DNA of 64,000 bases from Bryobacterales bacterium (GTDB lineage Bacteria; Acidobacteriota; Terriglobia; Bryobacterales; UBA6623), in assembly GCA_022824585.1 (NCBI GenBank), contig JAJDZN010000081.1, positions 1 to 64,000 on the forward strand, read 5' to 3'. The notes below the pieces were generated by a model. That model searched no databases and had not been told where the DNA came from. It saw only the letters and a list, made by a program, of their open reading frames with translations. Numbering within the stretch: position 1 is the first letter of the stretch; every line of letters begins with the position of its first letter. Below are positions 51,512 to 60,030 of the stretch, piece by piece. The position numbers and the translations under genes are program-made.

Positions 51512-52620
51512 GCAGCTTCTCGCGCCGCGGCGATCAAGATCTCAGCGATCTCGGGGCGGGTGAACTCGCTCGGCGGCAGCTTGCCCTCGCGCAACATCTG
51601 GCGGACCGCGCGGCCGGCGAGATGCACGTGATGCTCCGGCGGGTGCGGGCAGGTCTTCTTCGAAGCCATGCCTCCGCAGACCCTGCAGTAGTGGACGAAA
51701 TCGAAGAAGACCGGCTCAACGCCGAGTTCGCCGGGCTGGAAGTCGGAAAAGATCCTCTGGGCGTCGAACGGGCCGTAGTAGTCGCCCACGCCGGCGTGGT
51801 CCCGCCCGACGATGAAGTGGGTGATGCCATAGTTCTTGCGCACCTGCGCGTGAAAAATCGCCTCGCGTGGGCCGGCGTAGCGCATCCACGCCGGAAAACC
51901 GGCCAGCATCGCGTGGTCGGCCGGGTAGTAGTTGCGCATCAGCACGTCGTAGCAGGCCAAGCGCACCTCGGCGGGCGTATCGTCAGCCTTTGTCTCGCCC
52001 AAGAGGGGGTGGATCACCAGCCCGTCGGCGGTCTCAAGGGCAATCTTGGTGCAAAACTCGTGCGCCCGGTGGATCGGATTGCGCGTCTGGAATCCCACCA
52101 CCGTCCGCCAGCCCTTCGCCCGCACCAGAGCCGCCGTCTCGCGCGGCGAGATCGGAAGCGAGCCGGGAACGTCGAGCTTCCAGTCCGAGCAGACTTCAGC
52201 CGTAGCCGCAATCGAATACTCCCCTGCCTCGCGCAGCCACTGGACGCCGGGATGCGCCTCGTCCTGCGTGCGGAAGATGCTCTCGGCATAAAGTTCCTTC
52301 TCGATCGGAAAGATCTCTTCGACGTGCAGCAGGCCCGCCGGGGCGTCCCCATCCATCAGGACCAAGCGCTCCTCTCCGAGAATGCGCTCCTTGGTGGCGG
52401 AATCGATCGGGAACACGATCGGAATGCTCCACGGCTCCCCGGTGGTGAGGTGCATGGTGCGGCAGACCGAGCGGGTCTGGACACTGTTCAAGAATCCCTG
52501 GATCGGCTCGTATCCGCCTTCGGCCAGCAGATACAGGTCGCTCAGCTGCCGAAACGTCGCGGCAAGGCCCGGCACGCCGGAGGAAACCAGCGCATTGAGG
52601 TCCGAGGAAGGAATAGACAT
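51508..52620 (-). CDS. sat: Sulfate adenylyltransferase
   Basis: The 370-residue ATP sulfurylase of the homo-oligomeric (Sat/Met3) type has the FQTRNPIHRAHE nucleotide-binding motif, VIHPLLGETKADD, HAMLAGFPAWMRYAGPREAI, HFIVGRDHAGVGDYYGPFDA and a late Cys-rich CRVCGGMASKKTCPH zinc site. It makes APS from sulfate and ATP. The ATG at 52620 has GGAAG next to it, and a TATAGT ends 7 nt upstream. It is the first gene of sat-cysH-cysC. A perfect inverted repeat at 52654-52677 lies just upstream of the promoter. No sulfite reductase or sulfate transporter gene is in the window. Confidence 0.95.
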   Translation of the reverse strand: MSIPSSDLNALVSSGVPGLAATFRQLSDLYLLAEGGYEPIQGFLNSVQTRSVCRTMHLTTGEPWSIPIVFPIDSATKERILGEERLVLMDGDAPAGLLHVEEIFPIEKELYAESIFRTQDEAHPGVQWLREAGEYSIAATAEVCSDWKLDVPGSLPISPRETAALVRAKGWRTVVGFQTRNPIHRAHEFCTKIALETADGLVIHPLLGETKADDTPAEVRLACYDVLMRNYYPADHAMLAGFPAWMRYAGPREAIFHAQVRKNYGITHFIVGRDHAGVGDYYGPFDAQRIFSDFQPGELGVEPVFFDFVHYCRVCGGMASKKTCPHPPEHHVHLAGRAVRQMLREGKLPPSEFTRPEIAEILIAAAREAA

Positions 52621-52627
52621 TTCTTCC

Positions 52628-52633
52628 ACTATA
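52628..52633 (-). promoter_or_regulatory. -10-like TATAGT of the sat operon
   Basis: Minus-strand TATAGT is separated from the sat ATG by 7 nt (GGAAGAA). That spacer could act as a Shine-Dalgarno or be the leaderless spacing. Confidence 0.5.
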
Positions 52634-52653
52634 CACGGCTCCACAGCTATATT

Positions 52654-52677
52654 CTACTATTCCTATCGACATAGTAG
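52654..52677. promoter_or_regulatory. Perfect palindrome, candidate operator of the sulfate-activation operon
   Basis: CTACTAT-N10-ATAGTAG is a perfect 7-bp inverted repeat whose near edge is 20 nt upstream of the sat -10. It overlaps the region where a -35 element would lie. The position suits a repressor or activator of sulfur assimilation. On the minus strand it includes GATAGGAATAGTAG, faintly like boxes bound by Rrf2-type sulfur regulators. The regulator is not in the window. Confidence 0.5.
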
Positions 52678-52756
52678 GGATTAACGGATGAGCACGGTAC
52701 GGGAGGGGCTGGATCGAGCCACCTGTGCAGGTCCGAGGTTCTGGCCGGGCCAGCAA

Positions 52757-53638
52757 TCAGCGCCGTACCGGGCGTTCTCGCTTGCGCGATCTCAGATACT
52801 CGGCGATCGCAGCGTCAAGGCTGGGCATTTTGGCGATTCCGGCCGCTTCGACCCTCGCGTTCGAGAGCGCCGCGCATCGCGGCCGGTGCGCCTGCGCTTG
52901 GTAATGCGTCCGATCAATCGGTTCCAGGTCGGCAGAACAGTGCGCCAAGCGCACGATCTTGCGGGCGAAGTCGAACCACGATACCGGCTCGCCGCCGGCC
53001 AAGTGATACAAGCCGAACGGGATCTTGCGCTCGATCAGATCTAGCGTGCGGGCAGCCAACGCAGGGCCGAACGTCGGCGTGGCGAACTGGTCGTCCACGA
53101 TGCGCAGGGAAGCTCCTTGAGCGCACTTGCGCAGCACGAACTCGGCAAAGTTGCCGCGCCTAGTATGCCGCCCCGGCGGGCCGAAGACGCCCGCGACCCT
53201 CAGCACGTAGTGAGCAGGGCAATGGGCCTGCGCAAACGTCTCCCCGGCAAGCTTGGAGACTCCGTAGACCGACTGCGGGGCTGGGGCGTCCGTCTCCGTG
53301 TACGGGGAGCCCTTTTCGCCGCTGAAGACGTAGTCGGTCGAATAGTGCACCAGCACCGCGCCCGCTTCGGCACAGGCGAAAGCCATGTTGCGCACGGCTA
53401 GCGCGTTGACGCGCATGGCCGTCTCGGCGTCGCTCTCGGCCTGGTCGACCTGGTTGTAGGCCGCGGCGTTGATCACGCAGTCCGGGTTGTGGCGTGCGAT
53501 CCGCTGGCGAGTCGCGGGCTCGTCCGTGATATCAAGCTGGCTCCGGCGCAGCGCCAGCAAGCTGTGGCCGCGCTTGCGGCACAGCCGCGCCAAGTCCACG
53601 CCGAGTTGCCCGCCGGCGCCGAACAGGATCGTACGCAA
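52757..53638 (-). CDS. rfbD: dTDP-4-dehydrorhamnose reductase
   Basis: The 293-residue extended SDR has GAGGQLG at residues 7-13, INAAAYNQVDQAESD, STDYVFSGEKGSPYTETDAP, the catalytic Tyr125-x3-Lys129 (YGVSK), RVAGVFGPPG and LYHLAGGEPVSWFDFA. These match RmlD/RfbD, the last step of dTDP-L-rhamnose synthesis for surface polysaccharide. The start is TTG at 53638, supported by TAGACT 6 nt upstream. The other rml genes are not in the window. The sulfatase fragment lies just upstream. Confidence 0.9.
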   Translation of the reverse strand: MRTILFGAGGQLGVDLARLCRKRGHSLLALRRSQLDITDEPATRQRIARHNPDCVINAAAYNQVDQAESDAETAMRVNALAVRNMAFACAEAGAVLVHYSTDYVFSGEKGSPYTETDAPAPQSVYGVSKLAGETFAQAHCPAHYVLRVAGVFGPPGRHTRRGNFAEFVLRKCAQGASLRIVDDQFATPTFGPALAARTLDLIERKIPFGLYHLAGGEPVSWFDFARKIVRLAHCSADLEPIDRTHYQAQAHRPRCAALSNARVEAAGIAKMPSLDAAIAEYLRSRKRERPVRR

Positions 53639-53644
53639 GGCCGC

Positions 53645-53650
53645 AGTCTA
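53645..53650 (-). promoter_or_regulatory. -10-like TAGACT, leaderless geometry, rfbD
   Basis: Minus-strand TAGACT lies 6 nt before the TTG start at 53638. Confidence 0.42.
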
Positions 53651-53662
53651 GCAGTCTGCCGG

Positions 53663-54056
53663 TCAGTCCACCAGTCTCAGGCCTCTCAGCGCGGCTTCGG
53701 AGGCGCCGCTGATCGTCAGCGGGGCGACTTCCTCCCGGCCCGCGCTCATGTCGTGGAGCCGTCCGCAGTTGTGCAGTTGCCATCGTTGCGCGCGCACCCA
53801 GCGCGCCGAATTGCCCGCCGCAAAGGCCAACGGGCGCGGTGAAGCGGCGCCGCCCTGCACGCGATCGGCCAAGCTGACGCCTTACAGCCCGCCAAGTCGA
53901 CGAGAGGCGGAAGCCACTCGGTGAAGTCGAACGAGTGGTCAACGACCTGCCCCGGCACGAGCTTTCCCGGCCAGTGCACGACTAGCGGCACTCGGGTGCC
54001 GCCATCGGTAAGTTCACCCTTGCCTGACCCCATCCTTTCCGCTTCCACACCAATTG
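53663..54056 (-). pseudogene. Truncated, frameshifted sulfatase 3' end
   Basis: About 390 nt on the minus strand closely resemble the C-terminal third of the sulfatase at 59565-60845. Identical runs of roughly 25-30 nt occur, for example around 53709-53737 and 53787-53816. The upstream part encodes GKGELTDGGTRVPLVVHWPG and VVDHSFDFTEWLPPLVDLAG. Near 53878 a deletion shifts the frame, and the last part reads DRVQGGAASPRPLAFAAGNS through HDMSAGREEVAPLTISGASE. The formylglycine site and the N-terminal two-thirds are absent. It cannot encode an active enzyme. With the intact copy it brackets the large helicase gene in direct orientation. Confidence 0.85.
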
Positions 54057-54381
54057 ATGGTCTGACTATGATTAGTTGAATCGGGACATACTGATGCCCC
54101 CTCGCCCGGGTTGTGTGCGCGCCACAACTGCATACGGCCAACGGGGCGCAGCGTGACCGGAGCAACGCGCAGGCTCGGGATCAGTCATGCGCATCTGGCG
54201 GGTATGGTTAACCACTGTTTTGAAATCTCCCTCAAGATTGCGGTTGGTCTCGGTGTGGCGTTGAGCGAACGAGCAGGCGCATGGTATTGTCTCCAGTCCG
54301 CTTGAGTGCTTCCCTAGGCCAAGAAGAAGCCTAACTTCATCAAGGTTGAGCAACTGCCGCTGAAAACCTAACTCAGTCGCA
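54057..54381. other. Intergenic region upstream of the fused helicase
   Basis: This 325-nt non-coding stretch lies between the sulfatase fragment and the helicase ATG. It looks less GC-biased than the flanks. I see a short inverted repeat TAGGC-N9-GCCTA (54315-54333) and a TAACTC 7 nt before the ATG, but no convincing promoter. It probably holds the helicase promoter and the left junction of the inserted block. Confidence 0.4.
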
Positions 54382-57300
54382 ATGGATCCGATCTCACCGC
54401 CACGTTGCCTCTCGCTGGACCTTGAAGTGGGCAAGGACGGCGGCCACATTCGGGCACTGGCTGCCGTGCGCCCGGATACAGGCCGCACGCTGGTGCATTC
54501 CGGCCGCGGCATGGCGAATGCGCTTGCGAGGCTGGACGATGTCGCCAACGGCGCGTCGTTCGTTCTTGGTCACAACTTGATCGCGTTCGACCTGCCGATC
54601 CTAAAGGCGGCGAAGCCGGACCTGAGGCTACTGAAGTTGCCCGCCGTGGATACCCTGCGGCTCAACCCACTGGCGTTCCCCCGAAACCCGTACCATGGCC
54701 TCGTCAAGCACTACCAAGACGGCGGGTTCAAGCGCGGGCGGGTGAACGACCCGGAAATGGATGCCCGCCTCGCGCTGAGACTATTCGGTGACCAACACAA
54801 GGGTCTTGGTTCGGCTTCGCCGGATTTGCTCGCCGCATGGCACTGGCTATGCACGCCCGAGCCTGCGGGCGTGGACCGTGCGCTCAACGATTTCTTTTCC
54901 CAAGTCCGCAAAGCTCGCCGGCCGGCACAAGTCGAAGCCAAGGTGGCAATCCAACGTATGTTCCGAGACACCACCTGCACGCTCTACGGGCGAGAGGTCG
55001 TGGCGAACGCGGGCAGGTTCGGCTGGGCACTGGCATACGCTCTGGCATGGCTGTCGGTGGCCGGCGGCAATTCGGTGATGCCACCGTGGGTGGGGCATCA
55101 GTTTCCGGACGCCGGACGGTTGGTGCGGCGGCTCAGAGATTCGGCTTGTACCGATCCGGCATGTGGCTGGTGCCGGGAGCACCATGACGCTCGCAAGGAA
55201 CTCAACCGCTGGTTTGGCTTCGACGGCTTTCGTCCCGAACCAGCCGACGCCACGGGACATCCGCTACAGCAGGCCATAGTCGAGGAAGCGATGGCGGGCA
55301 ATCCCGTGCTTGGCATCTTGCCAACGGGCACCGGCAAGTCGCTCTGCTATCAAATCCCAGCGCTGTCGCGATATGACAAGACTGGCGCACTGACTGTGGT
55401 GATCTCCCCCCTGGTCGCGCTAATGGCCGATCAAGTGGCCGGGCTGGAAGAGCGTGGTATCGGCTGCTGCGCGACGATCAACGGGCTGCTGTCAATGCCC
55501 GAGCGCGCCGCAGCGCTCGACCGAGTCCGATTGGGAGATGTCGGCATCCTCCTGATTTCGCCAGAGCAGTTGCGCTCGCGCACCGTGCGGCGGGTGCTCG
55601 ACCAGCGCGAGATCGGTGCCTGGGTGCTTGATGAAGCGCATTGCTTGTCGCGCTGGGGGCATGAATTCCGGCCCGACTACAGATACGTGGGCCGCTTCAT
55701 ACGCGAGAAGGCGGGCGACGGGCCTGTGCCTCAGGCCCTGTGCCTGACCGCAACCGCCAAACCCGATGTGATCGACGACATAGCCCGGCATTTTCGCGAA
55801 GAACTCGACATCGAGTTGCGAGTGTTCGATGGCGGGACGGAGCGCGCCAACCTAACATTCGCAGTGGTCCCGACCACCGGAGGCGAGAAGTTTACCCACA
55901 TCCATCAGATCCTGATGTCCGACCTGCCGCCCGAGATGCCGGGAGGAGCCATCGTCTATTGCGCGACGCGTCAGCAAACCGAGGATGTCGCCGAATTCCT
56001 GCAAGCGAAACAGGTTGCCGCAGATCGATTCCACGCGGGCCTGCCGCCGGAAACGAAGAAGGAAGTCCAGCGGCGCTTCATCGGTGGCGAACTGCGTGCG
56101 ATTGCTGCCACCAACGCCTTCGGCATGGGGATCGACAAGCCAGACGTACGACTGGTAATCCACGCCGACATTCCGGGCTCGTTGGAGAACTATCTGCAGG
56201 AGGCGGGGCGCGCAGGCCGAGACCGTGCGGCGGCGCGTTGCGTGCTGCTATATGCGACGGACGATGTCGAGCGCCAGTTCGGGATGTCGGCACGATCTCG
56301 CCTGAGCCGAGAGGAGATCCACGGCATCCTGCGGGCACTGAGGAATCTCGACCGCAAAAAACGCTTTCGTGGTGACGTGGTTGCCACTGCGGGCGAAATC
56401 CTTGGCGAAGACGAGGACAAGGCGTTCGAGCGGGACTCGGCAACCGACGACACCAGGGTCCGGACCGCCGTTGCCTGGCTCGAAGAGTCAGAACTCTTGA
56501 CCCGCGAAGAGAACATCGTTCAGGTGTTTCCGTCGTCACTCCGCGTAGATTCAGTTGAGGAGGCCGAGCAGCGGCTGAGGAAGGCTGACATAACGACTGG
56601 ATATCGCGAGCAATTATTGAAAATCGCCGAAGCGCTGATCGAGGCGGATTGCGACGAAGGGGTTAGCACGGACGAACTGATGGGCGTCTCGGGATTGAGT
56701 CCCGAACGCGTGTGCGGGGCGTTGCACGACTTAGAAGGCTTCGGCATCGCCAGCAACGACACGGCGCTGACCGCGTTCGTCCACACCGGCGTAGAGCGCT
56801 CTTCCCGCAAGCGGCTTGAGGAGGCGGATTCATTGGAGACCGCGCTGATCGCGCACATGCGCGAGGCAGCGCCGGATCTGGGAAAGGGCGACACATCCCC
56901 AATTCACTTCCGGATTGCATCCCAAGTGCTACGGGATCAGGGCTTAGCCGACCCGCTGCCGGAGCGTCTCTGGCGCATCGTCCGTAGCATCTCCTACGAC
57001 GGACGTGGCGGGGACGATCAAGTCGTGGGTAGCCTCGCCGTGCGAAAGCGCGATGCCGAGACTGCGCTGATCACATTGAACCGCGAGTGGGACCCGCTGG
57101 AGACTACATCTCAACTCCGGCGAGAGGCCGCCGGACGCTTGCTGGACCACTTGCTAGGCTGCCTAGCGCGGGGCAGCCGAGGCACCGATCTGCTGGCTGA
57201 GACCACCGTCGGGCAACTGTTGCAAGCGATCAAGTCTTCCTTGCACCTGAAAGGCAGAGTCCGGCACCCCGCCAAGCTGTTGGACCGGGCCTTGCTCTGG

Positions 57301-59493
57301 CTCCACGAGCAGGAAGTGCTCCGTCTCAACAAGGGCCTAGCAGTGTTTCGTCCGGCGATGAAGATCCGGCTGGAGCACAGGGACCGTCGCGGTTTTTCGC
57401 GTACTGAATTCAAGCCCCTAGCGCTTCACTACAAGGGACAGGTGCTGCAGATCCACGTGATGGTTGCGTTCGCAGAGCACGGCCTTGCTTCTGTGCGCGA
57501 GGCACTGCGCCTAGCGATGGACTATTTCTCGCTCAAGGAGGTGGATTTTCTCGCTCGCTGGCTGCCCGGTCGAGACAAGGAGATCGGCCGCCAGACAACA
57601 CCCGAGTCGTGGCGCGCAATCGTTGAGAGCCTAAAGAACCCTATCCAGCAGCGCATCGTGTCTGACGAGCGGGATCAGACCAATGTACTGGTGCTAGCTG
57701 GCCCTGGTTCCGGGAAAACGCGTGTCTTGGTGCATCGCATCGCCTGGCTGATACGCGTCAGCCGGGAGAACCCTCGGGGAATCCTTGCCCTTGCCTACAA
57801 CCGTCACGCGGCCGTCGATATCAGGCGTCGGCTGGCGGATCTGATCGGCGATGACGCCCGGGGCGTGACTGTGCTCACGTTGCACGCTCTCGCTATGCGC
57901 CTAACGGGTGCCAGCTTCGCGAGCCAAGTGGAGCGCCCGGACGACGAAACGTTCAGGGATGTCTTGCAGCGTGCGATCGCTTTGCTGCGCGGCCAGGGCC
58001 TGCCGCCGGAAGAGGCAGACGAGCGCCGCGAACGCTTGCTGGCGGGCTTCCGCTGGATTCTGGTGGACGAATACCAAGACATAGGGCGCGAGCAGTACGA
58101 ACTCATTTCGGCCTTGGCTGGGAGAACGCTAAGTGGCGATGCGGGCAAGCTCACTGTGTTCGCGGTCGGCGACGACGATCAGAACATCTACTCCTTCAAC
58201 GGTGCTTCGGTAGAGTTCATCCGGCGTTTCAAGTCGGACTACGGGCCACAGCCCACTTGGCTGACCGACAACTACCGATCGACAGCCAACATCGTGGCGG
58301 CAGCGAACGCGATGATCGCACCTGCATCGAACCGTATGAAGGCTGCGCATCCCATCCGTGTGAATCGGGCTCGTGCGAAGGATTCGCCGGGCGGAGAGTG
58401 GGCAGAGCTTGATCCGGTTTCGCAGGGACGAGTGCAGCTACTTCCAGCAGGCGGCGATCCGGTCCATCAGGCGCGGGCAGTCATGGCGGAGCTTCTTCGC
58501 CTCTCCAAACTTCTCCAGGATTGGGATTGGGCGCGTTGCGCGGTGATCGCACGAGAGTGGGAATTCCTAGTTCCGGTACGGGCGTTCTGCGAAGCGCACG
58601 ACATTCCAGTGCAGATGGCGAACGAGGAAATCCCTAACTTCTGGCGCCTGCGGGAAACCCGTGCCTTTGTTGAATGGCTGCGCGGACTGAAGCCGAGGAT
58701 TGCCGATGATGCCGTCTTACGCGGCTGGATAGACGCACGCCCATCCGATCGGTGGCACGACCTGCTGCGACAGGCGATAGCGGAACATTCGCTGGAAACC
58801 GGTGGCGGGGAGACACCCGTAGCCAACGTTGCCGAATGGCTGGCGGAGTGGGGCCGGGATGTACGCCGTCGCCAGCATGGCCTGCTGGTACTCACCGCCC
58901 ACCGAGCCAAGGGGCTCGAATTCGATCACGTGGCGGTGCTCGATGGCGGCTGGAATCGAGTCGGGCGCAACGAAGATGCCGACGCGCCCCGCAGGCTGTA
59001 CTACGTAGCCATGACGCGCGCGCGGAAGACGCTCACGCTCGCACACTTGAACGGATCGTTGGCTCTGCAGAACGTCTTGCAGGGGCATACTGCGACAATA
59101 CGGCGCAAAGCGGCAGAGCTAGCTCCGTGTCCGGAAGCGGTCAAGTATCGCCATGTCCGAGTGACCCTTAAAGACGTCGACGTCGGCCTTGCCGGACGCC
59201 GGCGTGTAGACGATCCGATACACGCCGCCATCGCCGGGTTGTCGACTGGCGCTCCATTGAAGGTACGGAGCCGAGGTAGCGAACGGTGGGAATTGCGGGA
59301 CCGCACGGGCCGACTTGTCGGACGTCTGGCCAAATCGTTCGAACCGCCGCCCAGAATGCGGTGTCTTTCGGCCGAAGTGTTCGCCATAGTCGGTTGGAGC
59401 CGCGAAGCGTCGGAGGCGCAGTATCACGAATCCATCAAATGCACCGACTGGGAAGTGGTCGTACCCGAGTTCGTGTTCGAGCCGGACGAATGA
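54382..59493 (+). CDS. Fused exonuclease-like / RecQ helicase / UvrD helicase protein
   Basis: This is a 1703-residue single chain. Residues 8-130 resemble a DEDD-type 3'-5' exonuclease: DLE (13-15), GHNLIAFD (63-70), AVDTL (88-92) and a later Asp (127). A Cys cluster C256-x4-C261-x2-C264 follows. Residues about 290-650 are a RecQ-type SF2 helicase: Walker A LPTGTGKS (313-320), LDEAH (416-420), LTATA (455-459), QEAGRAGRD (606-614). Residues about 640-1090 hold RQC/HRDC-like or linker helices that I cannot assign. Residues 1100-1560 are a UvrD/Rep SF1 helicase: AGPGSGKT (1106-1113), VDEYQD (1228-1233), GDDDQNIYSF (1263-1272), TAHRAKGLEF (1505-1514) and AMTRAR (1543-1548). All motifs look intact. 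It probably unwinds and trims DNA in repair or defence. Confidence 0.88.
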   Translation: MDPISPPRCLSLDLEVGKDGGHIRALAAVRPDTGRTLVHSGRGMANALARLDDVANGASFVLGHNLIAFDLPILKAAKPDLRLLKLPAVDTLRLNPLAFPRNPYHGLVKHYQDGGFKRGRVNDPEMDARLALRLFGDQHKGLGSASPDLLAAWHWLCTPEPAGVDRALNDFFSQVRKARRPAQVEAKVAIQRMFRDTTCTLYGREVVANAGRFGWALAYALAWLSVAGGNSVMPPWVGHQFPDAGRLVRRLRDSACTDPACGWCREHHDARKELNRWFGFDGFRPEPADATGHPLQQAIVEEAMAGNPVLGILPTGTGKSLCYQIPALSRYDKTGALTVVISPLVALMADQVAGLEERGIGCCATINGLLSMPERAAALDRVRLGDVGILLISPEQLRSRTVRRVLDQREIGAWVLDEAHCLSRWGHEFRPDYRYVGRFIREKAGDGPVPQALCLTATAKPDVIDDIARHFREELDIELRVFDGGTERANLTFAVVPTTGGEKFTHIHQILMSDLPPEMPGGAIVYCATRQQTEDVAEFLQAKQVAADRFHAGLPPETKKEVQRRFIGGELRAIAATNAFGMGIDKPDVRLVIHADIPGSLENYLQEAGRAGRDRAAARCVLLYATDDVERQFGMSARSRLSREEIHGILRALRNLDRKKRFRGDVVATAGEILGEDEDKAFERDSATDDTRVRTAVAWLEESELLTREENIVQVFPSSLRVDSVEEAEQRLRKADITTGYREQLLKIAEALIEADCDEGVSTDELMGVSGLSPERVCGALHDLEGFGIASNDTALTAFVHTGVERSSRKRLEEADSLETALIAHMREAAPDLGKGDTSPIHFRIASQVLRDQGLADPLPERLWRIVRSISYDGRGGDDQVVGSLAVRKRDAETALITLNREWDPLETTSQLRREAAGRLLDHLLGCLARGSRGTDLLAETTVGQLLQAIKSSLHLKGRVRHPAKLLDRALLWLHEQEVLRLNKGLAVFRPAMKIRLEHRDRRGFSRTEFKPLALHYKGQVLQIHVMVAFAEHGLASVREALRLAMDYFSLKEVDFLARWLPGRDKEIGRQTTPESWRAIVESLKNPIQQRIVSDERDQTNVLVLAGPGSGKTRVLVHRIAWLIRVSRENPRGILALAYNRHAAVDIRRRLADLIGDDARGVTVLTLHALAMRLTGASFASQVERPDDETFRDVLQRAIALLRGQGLPPEEADERRERLLAGFRWILVDEYQDIGREQYELISALAGRTLSGDAGKLTVFAVGDDDQNIYSFNGASVEFIRRFKSDYGPQPTWLTDNYRSTANIVAAANAMIAPASNRMKAAHPIRVNRARAKDSPGGEWAELDPVSQGRVQLLPAGGDPVHQARAVMAELLRLSKLLQDWDWARCAVIAREWEFLVPVRAFCEAHDIPVQMANEEIPNFWRLRETRAFVEWLRGLKPRIADDAVLRGWIDARPSDRWHDLLRQAIAEHSLETGGGETPVANVAEWLAEWGRDVRRRQHGLLVLTAHRAKGLEFDHVAVLDGGWNRVGRNEDADAPRRLYYVAMTRARKTLTLAHLNGSLALQNVLQGHTATIRRKAAELAPCPEAVKYRHVRVTLKDVDVGLAGRRRVDDPIHAAIAGLSTGAPLKVRSRGSERWELRDRTGRLVGRLAKSFEPPPRMRCLSAEVFAIVGWSREASEAQYHESIKCTDWEVVVPEFVFEPDE

Positions 59494-59564
59494 TCGACTC
59501 CACTGCGTCAAATTGCGGCCGATTGCAGAGGCAACCCGAAATCGGCGGTCTCAGTCTTCTTGTG

Positions 59565-60030
59565 TCATTCGGGCGGCACCAATCCCCGGAGCGCGGCCTC
59601 AAGCTCAGCCCTCGCTCGCAGCGCTTCCTCGGAGGCGGCGCTGATCGTCAGCGGGGCGACTTCCTCCCTGTCCGCGCTCATGTCGTAGAGCCGTCCGTCG
59701 TCGTACAGTTTCCATCGCTGCGTGCGCACCCAGCGCGCCGAATTGCCCGCCGCGAAGGCCCACGGGCGCGGTGAAGCGGCGCCGCCACGCAGGCGATCAG
59801 CCAAGCTGACCCCGTCCAGCCCGGCCGGCACCGTCCCGCCTGCCAAGTCGACAAACGTCGGAAACCAGTCGCTGAAGTCCACCAAGTCGTCAACGACCTG
59901 CCCTGGCGCGAGCTTTCCGGGCCAGCTCGCGACTAGCGGTACCCGGGTGCCCCCGTCCGTGAGCTCGCCCTTGCCACCCTTGACCCGCTGCCCGTTCCAG
60001 ACCAGTTCAATGGGCTGCTTGAACATCTTC
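59565..60030 (-). repeat. Intact member of the direct repeat flanking the helicase block
   Basis: The 3' third of the intact sulfatase gene matches the fragment at 53663-54056 in the same orientation. Differences include a 30-nt deletion near the stop codon and a deletion near 53878 in the fragment. The two copies enclose 54057-59564. Confidence 0.75.
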
